NCBI GenBank assembly: GCA_003635265.1 | Contig: PYIZ01000010.1 | Span: forward strand, 23,087-87,086 | Length of the DNA stretch: 64,000 nucleotides | Origin: Candidatus Poribacteria bacterium | GTDB lineage: Bacteria > Poribacteria > WGA-4E > PCPOR2b | Reading direction: 5' to 3' | In this document: positions 8,387-15,858 of the stretch, piece by piece | How the letters are laid out: each line of letters starts with the position of its first letter | How positions within the stretch are numbered: position 1 is the stretch's first letter | Made by a program: the position numbers and the translations under genes | The notes under the pieces: model-generated | What the model saw: the letters and a program-made list of their open reading frames with translations, nothing else | Database searches by the model: none | Told to the model about the DNA's origin: nothing

Positions 8387-9862
8387 ATGAGTGCCAAGAA
8401 AACCTCAGGGGCTTTGATGACCTCGTTGATTGTTCACGGAGTCGTCTTCGTTATCGCGGGTATTTATCTCGTCACCCAAACCCAGCAATTCAGAGACCGG
8501 TTCGGTGCCGAAGTGCTACAAGCCAAAGAGCCCCCCAAACCTCAAGTTCGAAAACCGGTTATCACACCGATCAAGCCAACGGTTCCAACTACGAATACAA
8601 TGGTTGTCGAGCAAGTTCCAGTGGAACATAGAGTGACAACAGCACTAGCAGTGCGTACGACCTCTGTAAAGCCAGAAACCGTTTTGAAATTTTCCGACAA
8701 AATGGTGAAGTTAGAGGCCCCCATCAAGCCCAACATGCCTAAAGTGGTCAGCACCAATGCTCCAGTGCCGCAAGTTGTGACACATACTGACTTGCCCGTC
8801 TCTGATGCTCCCGGCGCACTGGCGTTTGCCTCACCCGTTGCAACGGCTCCAAGTGCCGCAGCCGCTAACATCGGTCGTGGGATTGGCGGCATCGTACAAG
8901 TGAAAGTTGCTTTTGAGCGTCCGGCTGGACTGGCTATGGTCGAACACGTTGGTGCCATCCCCGATGCTCTGGGTGATGTCGTTAAGAGTATTACTATAGG
9001 TAACAGGGAAGTACCACCACTGCCCCGGGGTGAACCCGGCGGGCGGGTTATCGGTCGTGGTGCCGATATTCGTGGTGTCTTCCGCTTTACCCGTGTCCGT
9101 CACAGTCTCTCCGACTGGTGGGCTGATGCCTCCTCGCTGAACGCATGGACAAAGTGGATGAATGAACGGACGAAGATTAAAACCGACATGAACGTCGAAG
9201 GTGGCGCACTCAAGTTCACCGATGCCAACTTGCATAAAGCTCCGCTACTTTTCATGACGGGACATGACCCCGCACTTACCCGTTCCAAGAACCTGATGAG
9301 TCGTCAGTACGGTGGTGGTAAATTGGACAATCGCCTGTCCGAGAGTGAGGCAGCCGCACTCCGTCGGTATCTCGTTGAAAAGGGCGGCGTCCTTGCCTTT
9401 GATGACTGTGGGGTGAACGCACCAGCGCAAGCGATGATTCGTCTATTCCTCGCTCAGATGCGTTTTGTCATGCCTGAATATCAGGTGACACGAATTCCGA
9501 ATGATCATGAATTATACAGCAACTTCTATGAGATGGGTGGACCGCCGGTTGGATTCGACCTGTGGTGGTGGGGAACTCACCCGCCGAAACGGAACTATCT
9601 CGAAGGAGTTATGGTTGGCGACCATATTTCCGTGTTAGTATTCCGTCGTGATTATATGTGTGCGATGGAGTCAGTGAGTTTGCCGACTCGTAGTGTCCAC
9701 TATTCACCAGGTGTTTATCGCTTCATGACTAACGTTGCAGTCTACGCACTGACGCACGGCTCGATTTCTGATTACTCCGGTTATGTGCCAGAAGATACAA
9801 TGGCACAGAAGAAACTACCGACCCGCGCTCCCGAAGCTGCAAGGATAAGCGCTGTTGAATAA
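8387..9862 (+). CDS. DUF4159-domain protein with N-terminal membrane anchor
   Basis: A 491-residue protein. Residues 10-31 form one membrane helix (MTSLIVHGVVFVIAGIYLV region), giving a TonB/energy-transducer-like anchor. Next is a long Pro/Val/Thr-rich linker (about 45-180) suited to spanning the periplasm. The C-terminal half (about 235-465) is a DUF4159 domain: FRFTRVRHSLSDWWADASSLN, then LLFMTGHDPALT, LRRYLVEKGGVLAFDDCG and a late WWWGTHPPKRNYLEG. DUF4159 has a glutamine-amidotransferase-like fold of unknown activity and is often found with BatA/VWA membrane proteins; a VWA protein of that type lies 50 kb away at 59848. GGAGG precedes the ATG. A sigma-54 promoter drives it and a terminator follows. 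Confidence 0.85.
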   Translation: MSAKKTSGALMTSLIVHGVVFVIAGIYLVTQTQQFRDRFGAEVLQAKEPPKPQVRKPVITPIKPTVPTTNTMVVEQVPVEHRVTTALAVRTTSVKPETVLKFSDKMVKLEAPIKPNMPKVVSTNAPVPQVVTHTDLPVSDAPGALAFASPVATAPSAAAANIGRGIGGIVQVKVAFERPAGLAMVEHVGAIPDALGDVVKSITIGNREVPPLPRGEPGGRVIGRGADIRGVFRFTRVRHSLSDWWADASSLNAWTKWMNERTKIKTDMNVEGGALKFTDANLHKAPLLFMTGHDPALTRSKNLMSRQYGGGKLDNRLSESEAAALRRYLVEKGGVLAFDDCGVNAPAQAMIRLFLAQMRFVMPEYQVTRIPNDHELYSNFYEMGGPPVGFDLWWWGTHPPKRNYLEGVMVGDHISVLVFRRDYMCAMESVSLPTRSVHYSPGVYRFMTNVAVYALTHGSISDYSGYVPEDTMAQKKLPTRAPEAARISAVE

Positions 9863-9902
9863 AACCTACAGATGGGATAGCTTCTCACACCATGTAGCAT
9901 CG

Positions 9903-9939
9903 AGCAGCCAAGCCATGTGCTTGGCTGCTTTTTTTATTT
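9903..9939 (+). terminator. Rho-independent terminator between convergent genes
   Basis: GCAGCCAAGC (9904-9913), loop CATGT, GCTTGGCTGC (9919-9928), followed by a T-rich run to 9939. It ends the DUF4159 transcript and lies just before the convergent oxidoreductase gene. Confidence 0.93.
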
Positions 9940-9964
9940 TATTTTGAAGCGGCACTAATCTCTG

Positions 9965-11047
9965 TTAACCCATTCGGAGGCTTCTGTCCTCTAGCGGCAG
10001 ATCTATCCGCACATTGCCACGGCGATGGGATTCGCGGAGTCCAATGGCAATCTCCAGCGCCTCTCTGCCAAAGTCCCCCGGACAGATCTGCTCCTCTCCC
10101 GCTTCAAGGGATCTGCAAACGCCTTCGATTGCATCCACCATTGAGCTGCGTGGATACCAAGGGTTAGGAAACTGGCACTGAATAGGGTTACCTGTCTCTG
10201 GATGGGTACTCCATAGCTCGAACTGAGCGTGGGCGTTGCGTGTAACGATGCGCCCCTTATCACCGATAAATTCGAGCGTCCAGTTGTGCCCTGTAGTTTC
10301 GGCTTGGGTATTCATGACGGCACGGACACCGTTCTCGTAGACGATATATCCCGATCCCGAAAGATCAGTGTCCCCTGCTGCTCGCTCATCGCTGTCCATA
10401 ACGCCAAAGACCCACTTTGCTGGCGCATCAGCAAATAGACGAAAGAGCGCGAGGGTGTGGCTGTGGAGATTTGAGAGGGTGGAGGGGCTGTGGCAGATCA
10501 TCGACTTCAATTTACCGATGGTGCCTTCAGCGATTGCTTGACGGGCGTTTGTGTACCAGTTGTACCAGTTGAGATGGCACGCAATAGCGAGGATAACACC
10601 GTGCTTGTGACAGGCATCGATCATCGCGTCCGCCTCGGCGAGGGTGCGACACATCGGTTTGGTGGCATAAATCGCCTTAACACCTGCTTCCGCCAAACCA
10701 ATGGTAACTTCTGCACGGGGTTCGGGACGGGTTGTCAGGCAGATAATGTCCGGTTGTTCCTTTTGGACCATCTCTCGATAGTCGGTGTAAAGAGCTTCGA
10801 CACCCCACCGCCGCTTGAAGTCATCCAGTTTTGCTTGATCCACATCGGCAGCGGCGATGAGGTCTACCCCTCGCGCTTCAATCATTGCTGGAGCGTGCGC
10901 CCAGGGCCAGGGGTAGTGTGGCATTCCAATATGCTCATCGTCAATCGTGCTGCCCATCCTGCCACATCCGACGACTGCACCGCGATAGGTGCGCTTGGGT
11001 TCGGTTTCGTGAACGACGCGAAATGCTTCGCCTTTGGGTTCAGCCAT
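9965..11047 (-). CDS. Gfo/Idh/MocA family oxidoreductase
   Basis: A 360-residue NAD(P)-binding dehydrogenase. The Rossmann motif VVGCGRMGS is at residues 26-34 after a 20-residue charged lead. The signature Lys is kept in YATKPMCRT (normally EKP). An unusual DDEHIGMPHYPWPWAHAP loop follows the dinucleotide site, typical of a subfamily in which the cofactor is tightly bound. The C-terminal domain follows with NTQAETTGHNWTLEFIGDKG. The substrate is unknown, presumably a sugar or polyol. A probable ribosome site, AAAGGAAAATTTC, precedes the ATG. It may be co-transcribed with pspA 74 bases upstream, although the product seems unrelated to phage-shock functions. Confidence 0.88.
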   Translation of the reverse strand: MAEPKGEAFRVVHETEPKRTYRGAVVGCGRMGSTIDDEHIGMPHYPWPWAHAPAMIEARGVDLIAAADVDQAKLDDFKRRWGVEALYTDYREMVQKEQPDIICLTTRPEPRAEVTIGLAEAGVKAIYATKPMCRTLAEADAMIDACHKHGVILAIACHLNWYNWYTNARQAIAEGTIGKLKSMICHSPSTLSNLHSHTLALFRLFADAPAKWVFGVMDSDERAAGDTDLSGSGYIVYENGVRAVMNTQAETTGHNWTLEFIGDKGRIVTRNAHAQFELWSTHPETGNPIQCQFPNPWYPRSSMVDAIEGVCRSLEAGEEQICPGDFGREALEIAIGLRESHRRGNVRIDLPLEDRSLRMG

Positions 11048-11121
11048 GAAATTTTCCTTTCGGTATCAGTCTTGGAAACCGATACGTCAAGCGTGAACCC
11101 AAAACACGAAGTCCTCATTTC

Positions 11122-11832
11122 CTATGCTTCACGCTCTACGTTTGCCGGTTTCTCTGCCTCGTTTCCGTTTCCGAGTTTATTTTTCAACGCTGCGAGATCA
11201 TCCTCAACGTTGCCCTTCGTTTCTAACGCTGCAAACTCATCTTCGAGAGAATCCTTCTCAAAATCAGCCATTTCGGCGGCGGCATCTGCCCTTGCTTCCA
11301 TATCACCAACCTTCTGCTCCATCCGCTCGAAGGTGTTAAAAGCACTGCTATCTTTCATACCCGCCATCGTTTCATGAATCTGCTTCTGCGCTTTGGCACG
11401 TTTCTGCCGTGCGATTAGCAGATGCTTCTTGCGGTCAGCTTCCCCAATCTTCCGTTCCAGCGCTTTCAAATGTTCCTTGAGTTGGTCAACTGCTTGTCGC
11501 TGCTTGTCCCACTGGATTTTGTACTCATCTGCGAGCTGCTGCGCCTCATTCCGCCTTTCTAAGGCTTCTCGTGCTAGGTCATCCCGCTCTTTCTGAATAG
11601 CGATGGTGGCTTTCTCTTCCCAACCTTTGGCTTGTTCAGCGGTTTCCTGACACTGCCTCTCGAGACGCTTTTCATCGGCGATCGCGGCAGCTACTTTCCG
11701 TTTGGTATCGGTAAGCTGCTCGTGCATTTCAATAGTGATCTGATTGAGAAGCTTTTCGGGATCTTCCGCATGGTTCAACGCATCGTTCACATTGGCTTTG
11801 AAAATTGTGGAGATTCGACTGAAGACACTCAT
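11122..11832 (-). CDS. pspA: PspA/IM30 family membrane-stress protein
   Basis: A 236-residue protein with the N-terminal amphipathic helix MSVFSRISTIFKANVNDALN that binds membranes. It is followed by the family's EDPEKLLNQ sequence and a long coiled coil up to about residue 190. The C-terminus is acidic with alternating helices. PspA/Vipp1 proteins assemble into large ESCRT-III-like rings that stabilise the inner membrane under stress. The frame is open 96 bases further upstream, but the ATG at 11832 is chosen because GGAGG lies about eight bases before it and the family starts here. No pspF, pspB or pspC is visible nearby. The sigma-54 promoter at 11912-11927 agrees with psp genes being sigma-54 dependent in enterobacteria. 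Confidence 0.9.
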   Translation of the reverse strand: MSVFSRISTIFKANVNDALNHAEDPEKLLNQITIEMHEQLTDTKRKVAAAIADEKRLERQCQETAEQAKGWEEKATIAIQKERDDLAREALERRNEAQQLADEYKIQWDKQRQAVDQLKEHLKALERKIGEADRKKHLLIARQKRAKAQKQIHETMAGMKDSSAFNTFERMEQKVGDMEARADAAAEMADFEKDSLEDEFAALETKGNVEDDLAALKNKLGNGNEAEKPANVEREA

Positions 11833-11873
11833 TTTGATATTCCTCCATATCATAGTCTGCGATTTAGGTAAAT

Positions 11874-11893
11874 TGAACCGTTTGAGCGGTTCA
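11874..11893 (-). other. Leader hairpin in the pspA 5-prime UTR
   Basis: TGAACCG, a six-base loop and CGGTTCA can pair within the predicted pspA leader, about 42-61 bases before its start codon. It is short and of uncertain function. Confidence 0.35.
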
Positions 11894-11911
11894 CGAAATC
11901 GCTTTTGATGA

Positions 11912-11927
11912 TGCAAGGAAATTGCCA
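11912..11927 (-). promoter_or_regulatory. Sigma-54 promoter of pspA
   Basis: On the minus strand TGGCAATTTCCTTGCA matches TGGCA-N6-TTGCA with exact -24/-12 spacing. The predicted start is near 11901, about 69 bases before the pspA ATG. Sigma-54 control of psp operons is established in E. coli and Yersinia, which supports the assignment. Confidence 0.75.
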
Positions 11928-12653
11928 TTCAGTCTTATTTGGATTTTCCTTTATAGTAGCTATATTAGCGAATTCGTGTTTCATTGTCAATCCGTTTCTG
12001 GGGTTCGCGTGCCTTAGTGTTTTGCAAGTTGATATTTGCCCACTCCCAATTTTTCACGTTCTGGCTCCTTTTCTTTTTTTAGCAAAGTATCTCACGCATA
12101 TAAATATCTAAAGTCATATCAACCCTAAACCCTTGAAAAAACGGATACGTGAGTTTTTTCCGAAACTTACCCTTGATACTTAACGTATGTTATGGTAAAA
12201 TAGCATCTATCACCTTATTGGAAGGGCTATGTATTAGGACTTATACATTTGAACGTTCAAAACATTGTAGTTCAGCGATTTATCCCGCTCGACACCGCTC
12301 CGAGAGCAGACGGAACGGACGCCCGATGAATCCCCGATGAATCGGGACAGGTGCGCTACTGCAAATTGCTTTGAATCCCGATAAAATCGGGGCTCAAGTG
12401 CATAACTCCTATGTATAACGCAAGTTGCTAGTTATGGGGCCCGTTGTAAACCGGGAGGAAAATCCCTCTCCGCTCGCAGTGGATTGCCAAATCCACTGCA
12501 AACGCTCCCCCTAAATGGCTTGGATATGGCTATCCAAGCCGAGCAGGTTTGGCAACTAGCAACTTGCGTTATGTATAATAAAACGGTTGGATGAAATGCC
12601 CTACCAACTGGACTAGGTAGCAATTCAATTAACTTCACACATGGAGGAAAGAT
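11928..12653. other. Intergenic region rich in hairpin repeats
   Basis: No gene is supported; the open frames at 11905-12111 and 12149-12340 lack ribosome sites and known patterns. CCCGAT hairpins lie at 12333-12346 and 12377-12391. The two-hairpin element with terminal inverted repeats spans about 12411-12576 (listed separately). The ankyrin gene has its own AGGAAAG ribosome site at the end of the region. Confidence 0.5.
12411..12576. repeat. Two-hairpin dispersed element, copy 1, with terminal inverted repeats
   Basis: Outer inverted repeats: ATAACGCAAGTTGCTAGTT (12415-12433) and its perfect complement at 12554-12572. Inside are two hairpins with ten-base perfect stems. The first has left arm GCAGTGGATT (12476-12485), loop GCCA, right arm AATCCACTGC (12490-12499). 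The second has left arm GGCTTGGATA (12517-12526), loop TGGC, right arm TATCCAAGCC (12531-12540). The loops GCCA and TGGC are complementary. The core recurs at 22786-22852 with changed but still complementary bases. No coding capacity. Confidence 0.8.
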
Positions 12654-13340
12654 ATGGCACTCGATTCAATTCACGATGCAGCAGCCCAAGGAGATCTTGA
12701 TGCTGTAAAGGCAATCCTAGAACAGGATCCGGGGAAGGTCAACCAAGATGATCAATATGAATGGCGGCCCATATTTCATGCCGGATTAAGACGGCACTAT
12801 GACGTTGTTAAATATCTAATAGATCGTGGCGCAGATTTGGCAGCACACGACGGGTATGTCATTCACTACGCTGGCGAAGTGCCAAACAATAAGGAAGTTG
12901 TATCCTTACTCATAGCGTATGGGGGATTGGATGCACATACCAAACCATCAAATGAAATCGCACGCCAGTTCATATACGCTGTGTTCTTAGCCAATGTGGA
13001 GCGGGTGAACGCAATGCTCCGTGATAACTCAGCGTTAGTCGAAGAGCGCTACGCTCGTGGCGATACAGCTTTACACCATGCTACTCGGAACGGTGACATT
13101 GAAATAGTAAAACAGTTGGTCAATAGTGGTGCCGATGTCAACGCGATAGCGGATCAGGGCCATTTTCCCCTGTACTGTGCCGCCGGTCATGGGCATGTAG
13201 AAACGACGCAGTATCTGATAAAGAATGGCGCGGATTTACAAGTACGACTCTCGGATGGCAAAACGGTGACCGAATGGCTAAAACAGTATGCGGATCATGA
13301 CCGTCGCTTGAAATCGACTCTGGAAGTATTGGAGAGGTGA
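12654..13340 (+). CDS. Ankyrin-repeat protein
   Basis: A 228-residue protein built almost wholly of ankyrin repeats. Clear units are DSIHDAAAQGDLDAVKAILEQ (1), EWRPIFHAGLRRHYDVVKYLIDRGADLAAHD (2), a degenerate unit around residues 65-90, VFLANVERVNAMLRDN (4), GDTALHHATRNGDIEIVKQLVNSGADVN (5) and GHFPLYCAAGHGHVETTQYLIKNGADL (6). There is no signal peptide, so it is probably cytoplasmic. Ankyrin repeats bind other proteins. They are abundant in host-associated bacteria and reported in sponge symbionts, so a host-interaction role is possible but unproven. AGGAAAG lies before the ATG. It stands alone. Confidence 0.9.
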   Translation: MALDSIHDAAAQGDLDAVKAILEQDPGKVNQDDQYEWRPIFHAGLRRHYDVVKYLIDRGADLAAHDGYVIHYAGEVPNNKEVVSLLIAYGGLDAHTKPSNEIARQFIYAVFLANVERVNAMLRDNSALVEERYARGDTALHHATRNGDIEIVKQLVNSGADVNAIADQGHFPLYCAAGHGHVETTQYLIKNGADLQVRLSDGKTVTEWLKQYADHDRRLKSTLEVLER

Positions 13341-13475
13341 TTTACTCTATAAAACTTGATGCACCTCGATTTTGTGGATTGTTACCACAAACGTCGCTCT
13401 GGGAGAAACCATGAGGGAAGATCAGGTATTGATTGCAGAACGGCACATCAATGTGGTTTCGATGCCTAATGGGAC

Positions 13476-14801
13476 CTAATAGTGCAGCCACCTCCATAGC
13501 TCACTTGGTGTCGGGCGTTTACCATACATTAGTATACCGATTTTGTATATCTTTCCCATCACGAAGATTGCACCGACGATTGTCGCGATCATAACAGCAA
13601 TATTGAGCAAAATTTCCCAAAATGGCGGAGCGAGCACATTGATTCTCATAAACATAAGCAGCGGAGAGAAGAATGGGATATGCGAGAGAACTACGGTCAA
13701 TGTGGCATCTGGCGCGCGAAACAGACCAAACATCAGCATAAAAGGCAGGATCAACATCATCACCAAGGGAGTCACGACCTGTTGGGCTTCTTCTTCGCTA
13801 TTGCATATCGCGCCAGCAGCTGCATAGATGGTGGAAAAGAGAAAGAAACCCGATACAAAATAGATCAGAAAATATACGAATGCTGGTACCGCTGTTGATT
13901 TGATAATGCCGGTGATTCCAATGAACTCCGGTGGTAGTCCCTCGACTCCAAATAGCCCCAGAATCGAATTAAGATTCATAAATAGCAGCACGGCACACCC
14001 GCCCCATATTAAGAACATGGTGAGGCATACCAAACACACGCCAATGATTTTTCCAAACAGTAATTGATGAGGCTTAACAGAAGAGATAATCACTTCTACA
14101 ATACGGGTTGTTTTCTCTTCAAGCACACTTCGCATCACTGAAGCACCATATATAAGCGTAAAAAGGTATAAGGAAAAGGTTAAGATGTAGGTCAATCCTA
14201 GCCTAACCATGGCTGTTTCTTCGCCTTCAACCGTATCTGTTTTTCCACTAACGGCGTACTCCGCAAAGCGAATCCGTTGCATCAGATCTCTCACTTCGTC
14301 TGCAGCGTACCCTTTATCTTCAAGCCGCTTATTGGTAACAATTTGGGAAATGATTCGTCTGAAAGCTCTTTGTTCCTCAAAGTTTGTGATGTTTTTTGCA
14401 TAATAGTTGACTTGGAGACTGTCAAAGACATCCTGTGGAATTTCGATATACCCGTGGATCTCCTTCGTTTCAAGCTGCTGATTTAGTTGCTGCTTTGTAT
14501 CTACATTGCCGCTAAAATCCGAAGATTTCTCAATCAATTGGTATACCCGCTTTCCCTCGTGATGGAAAAACGAATTCTCGTCAAGGGCGTCCTGCATTTT
14601 GGAGAAAATCTCCCCTGTTTCATCGAAAACGACAAAGGTTTTCATCTCATCGGATTTATGCTGCAAACTCACCATCAAACTAGGGAGGACCATCACAATA
14701 GACATCATCACCGGCATTAATAATACCGATGCGACAAATCCCTTCGTTTTGACCCGCGTTATGTACTCTCTCTTGATGACTGTGATGACCTTATGTCGCA
14801 T
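13476..14801 (-). CDS. ABC-2 type transporter permease (NatB-like)
   Basis: A 441-residue integral membrane protein. Residues 18-42 form a first helix, followed by a large extracytoplasmic domain of about 150 residues (MKTFVVFDETGEIF region). Five or six helices lie between about 185 and 435, including LTYILTFSLYLFTLIYGASVM, a Gly-rich LFGKIIGVCLVCLTMFLIWGG stretch, and EEEAQQVVTPLVMMLILPFML. This is the NatB/YhaP arrangement (ABC2_membrane_3), with ENSE-type lumenal features. It pairs with the ATPase that overlaps it by 11 bases upstream. Such pairs export sodium, peptides or lipids; the cargo here is unknown. The ribosome site GGGGG lies inside the ATPase gene. Confidence 0.88.
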   Translation of the reverse strand: MRHKVITVIKREYITRVKTKGFVASVLLMPVMMSIVMVLPSLMVSLQHKSDEMKTFVVFDETGEIFSKMQDALDENSFFHHEGKRVYQLIEKSSDFSGNVDTKQQLNQQLETKEIHGYIEIPQDVFDSLQVNYYAKNITNFEEQRAFRRIISQIVTNKRLEDKGYAADEVRDLMQRIRFAEYAVSGKTDTVEGEETAMVRLGLTYILTFSLYLFTLIYGASVMRSVLEEKTTRIVEVIISSVKPHQLLFGKIIGVCLVCLTMFLIWGGCAVLLFMNLNSILGLFGVEGLPPEFIGITGIIKSTAVPAFVYFLIYFVSGFFLFSTIYAAAGAICNSEEEAQQVVTPLVMMLILPFMLMFGLFRAPDATLTVVLSHIPFFSPLLMFMRINVLAPPFWEILLNIAVMIATIVGAIFVMGKIYKIGILMYGKRPTPSELWRWLHY

Positions 14802-15711
14802 TTGATAATCCCCCTTCTCCTCTCACGCTTTGAACGAATATCTCATGAAGCGTAGGTTCCATCAGTTCAAACCGGGTGATGTCCACTGATGTCTCGACGA
14901 GCTCCTGCAAGAGCGCGCTATAGTGTTCCGGGGCGTTTAGCTTGACCTCTACATATTGACCAAAGTCGTTACAGCCTTCAACAAATCGGGAGTTCTTGAT
15001 GAGATCGACATCTCCAGAATATTCAATTTCTACCGAACCCCTACCAAAGGATTGTTTGATTTCTCTCAAATCTCCCTCTAGCACAATTTTACCCGCGTTT
15101 ATCAGACAGATCTTTTCACACAATCTCTCAGCCTGCTCCATAATATGTGTAGAGAAAATAATGGTTGCGCCATCGGTATTGAGTTCAAGCATCAGATCTT
15201 TCAACAGCGTCATATTGATAGGGTCTAGACCGGAGAATGGTTCATCAAGAATGATTAGCTCAGGTTTGTGGATAACGGTGGCAATAAATTGGATTTTCTG
15301 AGCCATTCCCTTGGATAGCTCTTCAATCTTTCTGTTTTCCCACTCGGTTAAATCCATTTTCTTCAGCCAGCCATCGATTTCATTGAAGGCATCCCCGCGA
15401 TCCATCCCCCTTAATTCTGCCATAAAGAGGATTACATCTTTCACCTTCATTTTTCGATAAAGTCCACGTTCTTCCGGCAGATAACCAATCTGATCTGCAA
15501 AATCTCCACTCTGCTGATCTCCGGTGAAAGTAATCTTTCCCGAATCCGGCGCAATTATATCCATAATCATCCGGATGGTAGTTGTTTTACCGGCACCGTT
15601 GGGTCCGAGCAAACCGTACACGGATCCTTTTTCAATATTAAAGGAGACATTATCAACGGCTTTGATTTCCCCAAAGTGCTTACTGATGTTTTCAACCTGA
15701 ACTATGTCCAT
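14791..15711 (-). CDS. ABC transporter ATP-binding protein (NatA-like)
   Basis: A 306-residue ATPase. Walker A is GPNGAGKTTT (residues 36-45), the signature is ELSKGMAQKIQFIATVIHKP (the LSGGQ equivalent is LSKGM), and Walker B is LIILDEPFSGLDP. The switch His is in STHIMEQAE. The C-terminal extension after about residue 215, with VEIEYSGDVDLIKNSR, is the DUF4162 domain of NatA/YhaQ proteins. It energises the permease whose start overlaps its stop by 11 bases, so the two are translationally coupled. AGGGGA precedes the ATG. The operon begins here; no regulator gene is adjacent. Confidence 0.93.
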   Translation of the reverse strand: MDIVQVENISKHFGEIKAVDNVSFNIEKGSVYGLLGPNGAGKTTTIRMIMDIIAPDSGKITFTGDQQSGDFADQIGYLPEERGLYRKMKVKDVILFMAELRGMDRGDAFNEIDGWLKKMDLTEWENRKIEELSKGMAQKIQFIATVIHKPELIILDEPFSGLDPINMTLLKDLMLELNTDGATIIFSTHIMEQAERLCEKICLINAGKIVLEGDLREIKQSFGRGSVEIEYSGDVDLIKNSRFVEGCNDFGQYVEVKLNAPEHYSALLQELVETSVDITRFELMEPTLHEIFVQSVRGEGGLSNAT

Positions 15712-15778
15712 ATCGGATCCCCTATGATTTTAACCTCCAGCTTCTAGTGTTAGGCATACTCCCGATGCCGTAGCCCAA

Positions 15779-15810
15779 ATATGTATAACTGCTCATATGT
15801 ATAACTGCTC
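15779..15810. repeat. 16-bp tandem duplication
   Basis: ATATGTATAACTGCTC occurs twice in direct tandem (15779-15794 and 15795-15810), followed by a partial ATATG. It lies in the gap upstream of the NatA-like gene (minus strand) and downstream of the next ABC ATPase gene. It could be slippage or part of a promoter. Confidence 0.7.
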
Positions 15811-15858
15811 ATATGACAACTTCGGTTACCTATAAAGGAAATTAATCCTACAAGGGTT

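Noticed and set aside
10490..11377. A 295-codon plus-strand frame opposite the oxidoreductase and pspA.
   Set aside because: It runs antisense over two well-supported genes and their gap and has no recognisable domain.
13411..13479. A 22-codon plus-strand frame after the ankyrin gene.
   Set aside because: It is too short, overlaps the end of the ABC permease gene, and has no family pattern.
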